Source: Dillenia suffruticosa (Eukaryota; Streptophyta; Magnoliopsida; Dilleniales; Dilleniaceae). Taken from it: DNA of 64,000 nucleotides. Both the position numbers and the translations under genes were made by a program. Below the pieces are notes generated by a model. The model made no database searches. It was not told the origin of the DNA and saw only the letters and a list, made by a program, of their open reading frames with translations. The stretch is from NCBI GenBank assembly GCA_033439265.1, contig JAVTVX010000012.1:11939501-12003500 (forward strand), in the 5' to 3' direction. Shown here piece by piece: positions 46,378 through 57,939 of the stretch (position 1 is its first letter; every line of letters starts with the position of its first letter).

Positions 46378-47117
46378 TAGGAAGGAAACTCACCACACTC
46401 CCTCACGTATTTCACTAAAAAATAATGATTCACTCAAATCCACTCGTGTTTCACTCTATGTATTTGGCTTTTATTTTTAATGAATTCTCTCTTGCCTTTT
46501 ACCACTCTACTTCACTTAGTCAAGTTCTTTATTGAACTCGAGAACTCAACTCAAAAATAATTGTCTTGTGAAATTCAATGACTTATATAGAAGAAAGTAT
46601 AACAAGAAAAGTAAGAAGGAAAGAGAAAAATAAGGAATAAGAAAAGTAGTAAATTTAAAAAGAAATTTCTAAATTAGAAAGGAAACAACCAAGGAATGAG
46701 ATAAATAAGGAAGGTGAACAAATAAGGAAGTAGTTCATGAAAGGATAACAAATATGGAAGGTTTGAATTTGGGTAAGTGTACTAATAAGGAAATATTTCA
46801 AACCCAACCATAAAAAATTTAGAAAATTCTAATTCAAATTTGGTAATAACACTTTAAAATTTGCCAAATTTAAACAAAATCACAAAATAGAGAATTATCA
46901 ATTTTGCAAAATTTGAAAACTGCCCCTTTTTTTTTTCACGGCCTCTTCTCTTTTTTTTTTTCCTTTTTTTTTTTTTAGGGAATATGATAGTTCAAAAATA
47001 AAGAATAAGTATACCAAAAATAAGAAATAAACCAACGAATGAAGAGTTTTTAGACAAAAAAAGAAAAAAAAATTAAATAAGAATAATTCGAAGGAAGAAA
47101 AAAAAAACCTGGATTGA
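46378..47117 (-). other. Untranslated leader of element 5
   Basis: About 740 bp between the primer site and gag, AT-rich, with poly-T/poly-A runs (46922-46975, 47057-47107). Reading frames here are low-complexity and I see no gene. Confidence 0.6.
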
Positions 47118-47130
47118 CTCTGATACCAAC
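47117..47130 (-). promoter_or_regulatory. Primer binding site, initiator Met-tRNA type (element 5)
   Basis: Minus-strand TTGGTATCAGAGTC, 1-2 bp from the LTR, matches the first ten or more bases of TGGTATCAGAGC. Confidence 0.88.
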
Positions 47131-47169
47131 TGATGTGAACCCGTTGGGTATAAAAACCCACTACAAAAT

Positions 47170-47345
47170 TATATCTCTATACTGACGGTAACTTTTATTA
47201 TCGGTAACCTTTAACAACGGTTTCTTCTTACCTATACCGACGTTTTTTACAAAACCGTAGAAAAATATATACATATTTTAACAGTATAAATTATAACGTC
47301 GAGAAAAGTTTATAAACCATGAGTAAAGTTAATAGGACCGTCGGT
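47170..47345. repeat. Left subterminal repeats of the CACTA element
   Basis: Repeated words around CGGTAA, ACCG and CGACG in both orientations (CTGACGGTAAC, TATCGGTAACC, AACAACGGTT, TACCGACG, GACCGTCGGTAA), as expected for transposase-binding sites near CACTA ends. Confidence 0.6.
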
Positions 47346-48379
47346 AAAAATGATATTCAATTTCTGATGATTATCTTTTGTAGTTTGGTAAATATAATAT
47401 TTTTAGAGACGATTTGAAAATAATCAGGTCTACTGGATCTACTTAACCATACTGTTTGTATAAATTTATAATTATGATAACTTGTATTCTACTATTTGCA
47501 AATGTTATATTTCTATATATATTTATATAATTTTTAAAAACAGTTTAAAATTTTAGAGTTAATATAGAAGGGAATAATTTATGATAACGTGTGTTATGTG
47601 TATTGTAATACGTTATAATCTGTGATGTTAATAACGTGTGATAAGTAATGGTAGCAACTTAAGTAGTGGTAACCTATAACTTGTGATAAGTAGTGGTAAT
47701 AATTTGCGAGAAATTTGTAAAAATATAAAAAATTTATAAAAAAATTAGAATTATTTTGAAATACACAATATACCATTTTCTAATAATACATACATAATAT
47801 TAGTACTGTATATATTATTATAAATTATAAATTATTGGAGAATATATGTTAGTTAATATTATTTTAAATTCTCTTATATTAACAATTTAAAAAATTTTAA
47901 TATTTTTGTATAGAAAAAAAAAGAAAAAAGAAAAGTAGAAAAAAGTGTGGAAGGTTGAGAGAAAAAAAGAAAAAATAAAAAAGAGAGATAACTTTTTTTT
48001 CGTTATTTTTTAGTATTTTGACAACGGACATTTTTATTAATATGAAAGTGAGAAAAGTTAAGACTAAAAAAAAAAAAGAAAGAAAAGGGACACATGGTAA
48101 GTTTATGATATATAGTTGTGGTAAATAGTAAATAGTAAGTTGTTAGTATATGGATGGTAAATAGTAGTAATTTAAGTTTTATTTTAATTTATATTTCAAC
48201 TATTACATTTTATCATTTTATATTTTCATTAATTTAATTTAATTTAATTTAATTGTATTTGTATTTTTTTTCTTATTTTGTGTTTTTATAGAATTTATAT
48301 AAACCATTTTATAAATAAGTTGTGATAATTTATAAAATTTATAGAATTTTTTTAATTTATGATAAATTGAAATAAAAAA

Positions 48380-48541
48380 GTTGGTAATTGTGAAAATAAG
48401 TGGTAAGTAATGATAAGTTGTGATAAGTTGTGATAAAAATGTTGGTAATTGTGATAATAAGTGGTAAGTAATGATAAGTTGTGATAAGTTGTGATAAAAA
48501 TATTGGTAATTGTGATAATAAGTGGTAAGTAATGATAATTT
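48380..48541 (+). repeat. 61 bp tandem repeat, about 2.7 copies
   Basis: The phrase TGGTAAGTAATGATAA recurs at 48401, 48462 and 48523, exactly 61 bp apart, inside the CACTA element. Confidence 0.85.
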
Positions 48542-49564
48542 TGAATGAATGATATTATTATATTAGTGCGATAATATAAAATGATGGTTATTAATATTAA
48601 TTTAAATTATAATATATTATTAATTTAATAAATTTATATATTTAATTATAAATATTTACCAAAATATAAAATATTAAATAATTTATCATAATCTGTGGAA
48701 GGTAGAGAATAAAAGAAAAAAAAAAGAAAAATGAGACACATGGCAAGCTGTATCATTTCCGTTACTTCCATTTTTATTTAATTGTCTCTTTATTATTTGT
48801 TTTAATTTATTTTTTCTAATTTTTTGTTTTTCAAATGATATTTATTTGTGAAAAATTACGTCTGTGAAATTTATCTAAAATTTATTTGTCAGTGATAATA
48901 TAAAAAATCTATATCATCTTCAAATATAATATTCATCTAAACAATTATATATTATATTTAAATACCTGAAATTTGTAAACTGAAAAAAAAAAAAAAAGAG
49001 AGAACAAAAGGTTGAATGAGAGTGAGATAAGGAAAAAAAAAGGTGGCAGATAAGAAAAAAAAAAGGAGAGTGAAATAGAAAGAAATATCATCCGTATTTT
49101 TGAAAAAAAAAAAAAGAAAAAAATTGGAAGATGAAAAATGTGTAATGAAAAAGGGCAGGAAAATTGTGTAATAAAAAAATATCCAGAAAAAGAGATTTTA
49201 AAATTTTATTTTGAAAATTTGTTTGTTATAAATTTAATTTGAAAAAGTGGTATATCCAAGAAGATAAAATGAAAATGTAAAAAAAATTACAAAAAATTAA
49301 GATAAATATTCACCATTTTCCAATAATATAATAATATCAATCTTATATTATTATATAATCTATATATATATTGCTATATATATTACCATAAATTACAATG
49401 AATTTTAATATGATAATTATCGATATTAATTTATATTATAATATATAAAAAAATTAAAAATTTTAAATATTTCATTACAAATTTTACCAAATTTTATTTT
49501 ATGGGTGAGAGTGGGATAGGAAAAAAAAAATTGATAAGAGAAAGACAGGCATCCACATGCCAGC

Positions 49565-49660
49565 GCAGTTGCAGCCATGTGCCCTGCGGCTGCAACTGCA
49601 AGTGCAGGGGCATGCCAGAGCCCCTGCGCGCGCTTGCAGCCGTGCCCCCCGCGGCTGCAA
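49565..49660. repeat. Three consecutive GC-rich hairpins in the CACTA element
   Basis: Stem 1 GCAGTTGCAGCC/GGCTGCAACTGC (12 bp, 49565-49599, loop 11). Stem 2 GCAGGGGC/GCCCCTGC (8 bp, 49604-49627, loop 8). Stem 3 TTGCAGCCG/CGGCTGCAA (9 bp, 49634-49660, loop 9). Stems 1 and 3 share the GGCTGCAAC word. The island is sharply GC-rich in an AT-rich element. Confidence 0.85.
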
Positions 49661-49680
49661 CCGTGGACACTACTGTTCAT

Positions 49681-49955
49681 CTTTTTTTTTTTTTTTTAAA
49701 CTTCTTTTCTCATATATTTATCAATTTTTTGCTTTTTTCTTTTACTTTTTTTTTACCCTTCACCCTTTCATTTTTTTTGAACCTTTTTTTTTCTTTTTCT
49801 TCTTCTTTTTTATTTTTATTTTTATTTTTTTTACCTTCACCCTTCCGTTTTTTTAACTTTTTTTTGTTTCTTCTTTTTCTTTTCTTTTTTTTTATTTCAG
49901 TTTTTTCTTCACCTTTAATTTTCTTTTTTTTTCATTCTTTTTTTTTTCTGTTTCA
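49681..49955 (+). repeat. T-rich low-complexity tract
   Basis: About 275 bp of T-dominated pyrimidine-rich sequence. The long Phe-rich reading frames across it are artefacts of composition. Confidence 0.85.
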
Positions 49956-51224
49956 GTATTACAGGTTGCCCTTGTGTAGTGCACCAAGAGAAATATTGAT
50001 AATAATACATTAATTATCAATATTAATTATCAATATTATATAATTTTATATAAATTCTAAAAATATTTAATTTACAAATTTAACTTTTTAACATTGAAAA
50101 ATTGATAACTCTACAATAAAATTATATTCTCGTCAAAATCAATTTTCTAATTTAATCAAATTTCTCTTTTTTGTGAAAAAAATATTTGTTTTTTTATTCT
50201 AATCTAATTATTTTTTTACCAAAACAATTAATTCATTTTAGATAATTCAAAACAATAATTTTTTTTTGCACCAGATCACAAATTAACAATCAAATTTGAT
50301 TGCAAAAAAATTTTATCATTTTATTTCAAATTCAAACAACTCAACTTTATAAAAGCTGGTGGCAGAGCAAGTGAGATATGATACGTACATTTAATTTAAA
50401 AAATATTACTATAGTTGTTAAATTAATTAGTGATAATGAAAGTATAAAAATATTATAAAAAATTTAAAATTATTTTCAGATACAAATGTACTATTTTCTA
50501 ATAATATAATAATAACATTCGTAAATTATTACATAATATATACATATTACTATATATATTACTATAAATTATAAATTATCGTTAAATGGAGAATATATAT
50601 TAGTAATAATATAAAATCATGATTATTAATATTAATTTATCAATTGTCCTGCATGCAAAAATGATGAAACATATTGGTTGAGTGTATTTGGAATAAATAT
50701 ATTAGTAGAATTATCAACGTTATATAATTTAATATAATTTTTAAAAAAAATTATTTAATATACAAATTTAGTTTTTTAAAATTTTTTAGTGATAACTCCA
50801 CAAATTCATGCCAAAATCAAAAACAATTCAAACAATGATCTTTGCACCACATCACAAATTGGCGGTTAAATTTGATAAAACTACAAAATATTTTATCATT
50901 TTATTTCAAAATCAAGCGGCAAATTTTGTGAAAATTCCAAAAACATTTTATCATTTTATTTCGGAATCAATGTACCCGCAAAAATTTTTTTATTTTTTTG
51001 CCCATTTTCCATGAATATTTTTATTTTACAAATCATGACTATTAATATTAATTTAAATTATAATATATTAATAATTTAAAAATTTTATATATTTAATTAC
51101 AAATATTTGCCAAAATATATAATATTAATAAAGATAAAAAAGTGTCATGATTTGCATTTTGCATTTTACATTATATATTTACAAAAAAAAGAGAAAATAT
51201 TGTTTTATCGTGATAACAAATAAT

Positions 51225-51535
51225 AACAACATGTAAGATAATGTATTAATGTATGGTAATAAGTGATAACAAATAATAACAATCGGTAACAAATGATAAT
51301 ATATCATAATATAATGCATGATAACAAGTGGTAACAAATAGTAACAACCGATAACAAATAATAACAATCGGTAACAAATGATAATATATCATAATATAAT
51401 GCATGATAACAAGTGGTAACAAATAGTAACAACCGATAACAAATAATAACAATCGATAACAAATGATAATATATCATAATATAATGCATGATAACAAGTA
51501 GTAACAAATAGTAACAACCGGTAACAAATGATATT
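51225..51535 (+). repeat. 85 bp tandem repeat, about 3.5 copies
   Basis: ATAATGCATGATAACAAGT recurs at 51311, 51396 and 51481, an exact 85 bp period. Each unit is made of GGTAACAAATAG/GATAACAAATAA variants. The copies are nearly identical, so the expansion is recent. Confidence 0.9.
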
Positions 51536-52659
51536 CTTATAATAAGTGATACAATTGATATAAGTGTAGTAAACAATGTTAACAGAAATAAAAATATAAA
51601 GAAAATCAAATACAAAAATTATAAAAACAGGTAAAACAAGATAAAATTAAACTCACAAAAATAAAGATACACTATACACCAGTGGGGATAAGTGTATTCA
51701 TGAAGAAGAGAGTAATAAAAATTTATATAGATCTAATATATCCAATTACATGATAAGTTTTTGAATATGATATGTTTGGCATGTATGATTCATTCACAGA
51801 TTTACATGATCATTTACAAATTTACAGATAAACCAACTTCTCATGCATTTAATGTAGATGAAAATAAATTTCATGAATTATTTTTAGAATGTCAAAAAAC
51901 CAATATATCCAAATTGAAGTTCACTATACTAATTTTAAATAATATTACATGTGAAATATTAGTGGTTGAAATTAGTGGTATGTGTGTGTGTGTAATATGT
52001 AAAAGTTGTGTATATGGAAATTGTGGAGTGTCTATATAAAAGATTAAATTTTTATTTATTGCAAATTATATTTTGTAATTATAAATTGTAATTGAATTTG
52101 AAATTCAATTTCTACCGATACAATAGATGTAAAATTTAGTGTTCTTCATTAATTATACCAATATAATTAATTACGTCATTACATATAATTACATTATATT
52201 ATCATATTTTCAAATTATATTCAATAAATTTTCAAAACTATAACACTATATTATATAAATTATTAATTTCATATCATTGCATTATTTAAATTAATAATAT
52301 TAATAAGTTTATTATCATCGAATAGAATATATATTATTTTTTATTAATCAAATAGATATGATATTAATCAAATATAGTAACTAGTTAGTAAGTATTTGTT
52401 AATAAATAGTAAAAATTATAAGTGATTTTTTCAAAACACATATGAAAGACACATGTGAAAAATTAAGAAACGCGGTAATGAAAAAAGAGGCGGGAGAAAA
52501 AATGCGGTAATGAAAAAAGAGGCGGGAGAAAAAGCGCGAAGGCGGAGTTTTAAAATTTTGTTTGTAAAAATTATATATTATAAATCATACGTAGGCAAAA
52601 AGTTCCACAATCAAAATTTCTCTATCCTTTCCTTGAAAGTTCTTATCTCATATCCCATT

Positions 52660-53200
52660 TAAACATCTCACTCATACTTTGTAAAGTTTTATCAAAAGTT
52701 AATCATGTTTGGTATTTGAAAGGTTTGACGAACGACGGATAAGTATTGTATGAAGAATCACAACAATTCCAAGAAAGAATAAGTTCGGTCGAACAAGCTC
52801 AATCATCCAAGATGTTATTCAGGTTTTAAAAATAAACATCTTATTTTTATTTTAATTTGAGATTTAATATTAAAATATCATTTTTAATTTTTTATTTTGG
52901 ACAGTTGTGAAGAAATATAAACATCAATGCTATCAAGATATTTTGCATTTAGAAAAAGGAAACGCTCTCTGCTTATTTCTCAGGTAATATTTTCATTTAC
53001 ATTCATTATTTATTATTTATAATGATTTCATTATTTTACTATTGAGTTTTAATGAACAGATTGTCACGAGAGATTGTGGATAAAGACGTCTTCAAAAATT
53101 GTGATTGTGAATGAAGATATCTTCAGAAACTGTAACGAATATTTTTGGTTTGGACCATCTCAGAAGACATGTAATTGTGAGACATGTAATCTTTTTTCTA
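52660..53200 (+). other. Less AT-rich, exon/intron-like stretch in the CACTA element
   Basis: Segments of higher complexity end at splice-like signals (ATGTTATTCAG|GTTT at about 52822, TTATTTCTCAG|GTAATA at about 52984) and a TTTGGACAG acceptor lies at about 52907. Around 53065-53130 two imperfect repeats GA-GTCTTCA/GATATCTTCAGAAA are seen. Frames are short and not recognised. It may be a captured gene fragment or part of a decayed CACTA gene. Confidence 0.25.
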
Positions 53201-53489
53201 TTTTTTTTGTCTTATATGTATCAATCATTTTAGTTTGTATCAATTACAATTCTTATAATATTTATATTATTTTTATAATTTCTTTATTTTTCAGTATTTT
53301 AATTTACCTATCATCTTAAAAAAAAAAAGAAACCGTCAATGTGATAATCATATGGTAATATTGGTAACGAGCAGTAATTTAGTGATAACAGAAATAATAA
53401 ATTTTTTTAACATTTATAATAACTGAGAAAAAAAAAGAATAACATTTCTAACCTAATATAATGATAAAAGAGAGAGAGTAACTTTCTGA

Positions 53490-54070
53490 CGTTTGTGTAA
53501 CCGATGGTACAAAATAGTAACCATGACGATTAGTAACCATGAGGTAATCGACAGTAACATGATAATTGACAGTAACATGTAGTAATCTATAGTAATCTTG
53601 TAGTAATCTACAGTAACTTATATTAATATTTTCCAACCGATAAAAACAAAAATTTTTTCTCGCTTGTGGTAACCGATAATACAAACAGTAATTTATACTA
53701 ACGTGTAATCGACGATAAAAGATAGTAACATTTCCTAACATATGTGGTAACCGATGATAAATGATAGTAACATTTCTTAACAGTTGTGATAACTGACGAT
53801 AAAAGATAGTAACATTTCCTAACACATGTGATAACCGACAATAAAACCTAATAATTTTTACTGATATTTTGAAACCGATGATAAAAAATAATATTTTTAC
53901 TAATACTTTTCTAACCGTCATTATAAATCAATCACATGCTCCAACGGTCATCAAAACCGTCAAGATAGATCTATCCCGACTGGTGTATAGCCGACTGAAA
54001 GTGTATCCGTTGGAGAAAGTTTTGCTGACGGTTTTAGTATGTTTAGCAAACGGTTTTTGTCCGTCTGAAA
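53490..54070. repeat. Right subterminal repeats of the CACTA element
   Basis: TAACCGA(T/C)(G/A)ATAAA-type words recur (about 53635-53660, 53665, 53745, 53785, 53828, 53870), each followed by AGTAACATTTC or AATAATTTTT. Closer to the end are AACCGTCAAG, CCGACTGAAAG and GACGGTTTTAG. This mirrors the CGGTAA/ACCG words at the left end. Confidence 0.65.
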
Positions 54071-54836
54071 AATGCATTTGTTTTGTAGTGACCCTAGAAT
54101 CCACGAATAAGTTAATTTAACCCAAAAATCATCCCAACGAATTTTTGAACCGGTGGAATTAAAGACCTCAACCCTTGCCCTAAAGGAGGAAGAACCTAAG
54201 GTTTATGACCTTAGACTCATTTCTCACTAGATCAAGAACCTTGGTATAAAGATGGAATGAATGACGCCACAATCTAGATGGTTCGAAACCTAGATTGATA
54301 AGTCAAAGAACTAAACAAGACTCCTATCTTGAATAAGTTCAAAGTTCTCAAAAGAACAAGACCTATGTGAAGAATCCTCACAATTTTATTAATTGTCTCC
54401 AAAGTGTTGTTTTACATAATGTATAATGGCCTATTTATACCCTAAAGGTAAAAACATAATTGGCAACTAAAAATTTAGAAACTCTCTAAATAATAAAGAA
54501 TTAGGAAACTAAACATAAGTTACAAAAAAATAAAAATTAGGAAACTAAATAAATCAAACTACTTTGATCAAGTCTTACTACTATTTTTCTTCATTTTCGT
54601 CATCCCTTGGTCTTGGGTAGTTTTGGGCCTTTTATTCTTCCAATTGGGCTTGTATAAGCATAATTAAGGCCCCTTTTGGTTCAATATTTATTTGCGCTCC
54701 AATTTCTTGTTGTAAAGCTCCCTGAATTAAGTTATTCAGTGCTTTTTTGAATCTTTTAACTCGGGCCTTTGTTGCCGGCCCAACTGGAACTTGAGTTCGG
54801 TCTCGTGAATTCCTTGCAATCTTGATGATCTCATCA

Positions 54837-56770
54837 CAAAGGCTATAGCAGAGCACATGATTTGGCATACCACACATATTATTGAACTTAAAGTAATGTA
54901 TTATCCGTAGGATACATAATAGTAGAAGACATATGATTTGACCTATCCCAAGTTTTCAATGGAACCTCACAACACCTGATTAGGACTTTGTGCATATGGC
55001 TTTGCCCATTTGGTCTATCCTGAAAGAATTATTCACATTGGCCTACCTTTTTTACTTCTTACATCTTGCTGCCCAGTATGTCAATGAAGAGGTCGCATAT
55101 GTTTTTGACACTTCTTGTACCTAGGCCATGGAATCCAAAAAAAAAATGCTAGATGTCTACATGCAACCACTAATAAAGGAGTAGAAAATGTTATGCAATG
55201 TTGGGGTACACACATATGGTGTATCAACCGGGTATGCATTTTAGGTAAGGCTTGCGTTTCTTTGGATAATAAGTTACTTCCCTATGTATGGAATATATCA
55301 TTGGGGTATTGACTTCTGAATGGAGTACAGTTAGTATTATGGTTGGTTCTGTATGCATGGAGAGGTCAAAGGCATTTTACTTATGATGTAGTAAGAAAGT
55401 AACAGTTTGACTACCATAGACAATTTTTGCTTGCAGATTGCCTATTCAGAGTATATACACAACACTTCATTAAAAAAAGGGTTGAGAGGGATGATAAACT
55501 ATCGAGGTTGATGAATGAGGAGGTATGGCAGCATGTTGCCCATTTGCCAATAGCAATTCGAGACCTTCGAGGCACAATCCCTAGATTCAAAATAGATCAT
55601 AAGTAGACTAAACGAAATATATTTTGGAACTTACCATATTAGAGAAATGATGTGCCTGGTCAAACGAAGGACAATCTTAATATAAAAGAACATTTGCCAA
55701 TAGCAATTCGACCTCATGTATATATAAAAGAACAATGCTACCAACATCATGGATGTTGTTCTTGATGTGCCTGGTCAAACGAAGGACAATCTTAATATGA
55801 GGAAAGATTTATATCTTCTTTGTCATCATCCTTCAATGGCACTACATCCGACAAAAGCAAACCTGAAACTTAAAGTTGTTTACTCTTTGAGTAGTGTCCA
55901 AAAGCGTGTTACATGTGATTGGTTCAGAAATCTAAGATTTTGGGTGGATATGCTTCAGATATTGGAAGAACCGTCAATCTAAAAGAAAACAAACTCTCTG
56001 TTATGAAAAGTCATGTCTACCATATCTTTGTGCAGAGTTTTCTTCCAAAAGCATTGAAGGACTTTTTCTTTAAAATATGTTTGAAGTGCATTGATGGATA
56101 TCAGTAATTTCTTTAAAGATATTCGCTTGGCAACCTTAATAGTTGCACATGTGGAGAAGTTGCAAAGGGACATCCCTATTATCATTTATGGCTCGAATAA
56201 AATATTTTCCCTTATCATTTTCTGACTCCAGGGAACATTTGTACATCCATCTATCATATAAGGTGTTAGTTGGAGTTCCAATACAAGATCTCTGTATGTA
56301 TCCATTAGAGAAGTAAGAATCTATTTTCCACATTTCAATTTTTTAATATTGCATATAGATGACTTTATCAAAATTCTTCGAAGGGTAATATGCTTATTCG
56401 TAAAATTACATAGATTCCGATACCACTTGAAGGAAAAAGTGACGAACAAGGTATATGCTGAAGTCTCTATTGTGAATGTGTATACTTCTGAAGGGGTGGG
56501 AACATTTGTATCATACTATTTTGAGCTGAATATGCTATGTAGGATTCAAAGACCCCAGAGAAATGATGAAGGTCCCATTGACCTGAATTCCCCTCTATTC
56601 TCTACTATTAGCTATCTCAAAAAACTATCCAACAAGTGTATTAAGCACTACTTTGACGATAAGGACTACAAAAAAAAAGCTCATACTATATTTTACTCAA
56701 CTATTCGGAAGTGGATCCATATTATGAGTACGTATTCAGAACATCTAAAATCTTTATTATTATTTTAGAA
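54837..56770 (+). pseudogene. CACTA TNP2-type transposase relic, part 3: Transposase_21 core and DUF4218
   Basis: Resumes after element 5. Shifted frames give A-E-H-M-I-W-H, F-S-M-E-P-H-N-T-x-L-G-L, then (55120-55320) D-V-Y-M-Q-P-L-I-K-E, G-V-H-T-Y, T-G-Y-A-F and L-A-F-L-W. Further on are H-P-Y-Y-H-L-W and the run N-L-K-E-N-K-L-S-V-M-K-S-H-V-Y-H (near 55975-56025), then R-F-R-Y-H-L-K-E-K-V-T-N-K-V-Y-A-E-V-S (about 56410-56475), typical of DUF4218 in plant TNP2-type proteins. A phrase of about 30 bp (CCTGGTCAAACGAAGGAC...) occurs twice (about 55650 and 55770), a local duplication. Many stops are present. Confidence 0.85.
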
Positions 56771-57129
56771 ACCTTGTCTTATTAACAAACTTTTCTCACT
56801 CAATAGGCATTATTGAGCAATGAAAATTTTAGAAGTATTATCTGATTCATAGGTAGATTGCATGTTATGATAGGTTTGTTGAATGATTTTGAAATCAGGT
56901 AACTTTTGATCTCAGGATATGCATTTTCTTAAAATAGTAACATAGTTTATATAATTTAGATAGAAAATGCATATTTCTGCTTTAGATATTTGATGATCCA
57001 CAACAAGTAACCAAGAAGAGGATGTTATTGTACCTTGCTAGGGGACCAAATCTCAAAGTCAAATCATGACAAAAATATCTCATAAATAGTTAGAAGTTTC
57101 AAACCCGTTGTGTATGAGAGGGCAATGTG

Positions 57130-57450
57130 ACAATGAATTTTGAAGTATGTATTTAGTCATCAGGTATAGATTTCTATGGGTTGCTAAATAAAATTGTGGA
57201 GTTAGAATACAATATGTCAGGTATGGTGGTTGTGTTGTTCAATTGCCATTGGTTTCGACCTTCTAAAGGAACAAGAGTGCATCTAACTTACAAACTGATC
57301 AAAGTCAGTCGCACGAGCAATATAAGGCAACTAATTTGTTTGTCTTAGCACAATAAGTAATATAAGTTTACCATACACCTTATCCTAGTCTCAGGTGTAA
57401 AAGGGCTGATTGGTGGGCTATTTCCAAAAATAAAGCATGACAAAAATTTC
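57130..57450 (+). pseudogene. DUF4216 domain relic, end of the CACTA transposase
   Basis: F-Y-G-L-L-N-K-I-V-E-L-E-Y, V-V-L-F-N-C-H-W-F, G-T-R-V-H-L-T-Y-K-L and, after a shift, Y-H-T-P-Y-P-S-L and W-W-A-I-S-K. These match in order the DUF4216 module found at the C-terminus of plant TNP2-like transposases. The rest up to 57700 is not recognised. Confidence 0.8.
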
Positions 57451-57939
57451 AACAACAGTAGGAGAAAACCGCCTCTCAACAATAAGAGACAAGTTGTACT
57501 GAAAACCCTCTTCTTTACAAGATTCCAAATAACCCAGAGATCTTTCTAGAGAACTAATTAATGTCATTATCATCGACAACAATGTGACCGAGCATACATA
57601 TGAGGATGATATTTGTTCAACTGATGTATCATAAGGTGAAGATGAACAAGATAATTGTAGAACAATTTTCAAGCTTTTCAATGACATTTGAATTGTCTAA
57701 CTCCAATAACTATAACTCAAGTTATGAATTTTTGAAATAGCATTGCTGGTCACAATGATTTGCAGTCCAAAATATTTAATTTACATCCTTTTATCCTATC
57801 TTTTGGTCTTGATCCTTGATTTTCACTTTATTTTAGACCTCAAAGTATAATTGCAATATTTGAATAGGAAATCTAACAAATTCCACAACAATATATGGAA
57901 ATTCCTATAAATTAAGTCAAAAATATTCACATAATAAGG
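57451..57939. other. Spacer without recognised content
   Basis: Follows the transposase. A short minus-strand frame (57687-57418) is not recognised and overlaps the DUF4216 end, so I treat it as a shadow. Weak satellite similarity may start at about 57850. Confidence 0.4.

Larger units (their letters stand above)
47159..54090. mobile_element. Non-autonomous CACTA transposon, 6.9 kb
   Basis: Terminal inverted repeats CACTACAAAA (47159-47168) and TTTTGTAGTG (54081-54090), with similarity continuing inward to a GACGG word about 25-30 bp in. The 3 bp duplication ACC flanks it (47156-47158, 54091-54093). The LTR reads through perfectly once it is removed. The interior is very AT-rich with arrays of GTGATAA/GGTAAC words and no transposase motif. 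It therefore depends on a transposase from another element, possibly of the TNP2 type. The terminal repeats and target duplication are diagnostic. Confidence 0.95.
41009..54836 (-). mobile_element. CRM-like Ty3/gypsy chromovirus (element 5), 5' LTR split by a CACTA element
   Basis: Minus-strand element with 771 bp LTRs at 41009-41779 (3') and 47131-47158 plus 54094-54836 (5'; also 771 bp once the insert and one ACC copy are removed). The outer ends are TGATGTGAACCC and GATGATCTCATCA. Pentamers TAAAG (41004-41008) and CAAAG (54837-54841) match at 4 of 5. It has a canonical primer binding site, one long gag-pol frame, and a polyprotein tail reading into the 3' LTR, a property known for CRM-type centromeric retrotransposons. 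LTR identity by eye is about 95%, so it is younger than elements 1-3. The CRM assignment is inferred. Confidence 0.88.
47131..54836 (-). repeat. 5' LTR of element 5, split by a CACTA insertion
   Basis: Pieces 47131-47158 and 54091-54836 align end to end with the 3' LTR. The TATA box GTATAAATAG is at 54431-54440 on the minus strand, so the presumed start site (about 54400) is now separated from gag by the 6.9 kb CACTA element. Confidence 0.92.

Noticed and set aside
47117-47130. tRNA-Met gene
   Set aside because: Only the short primer-binding complement is present, next to an LTR.
46898-47161. Minus-strand frame in the element 5 leader
   Set aside because: Built from poly-A/poly-T runs and overlapping the primer binding site.
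49426-50013. Phe-rich reading frames of 84-170 codons
   Set aside because: They come from the T-rich tract and the GC hairpins, not from a protein.
51225-51535. CRISPR-like array
   Set aside because: Direct tandem repeats without unique spacers, in a plant transposon.
51179-51615. Three overlapping Tyr/Leu-rich frames
   Set aside because: Their sequence repeats with the 85 bp tandem unit; low-complexity artefact.
55979-56333. Minus-strand frames
   Set aside because: Antisense shadows of the TNP2 relic.
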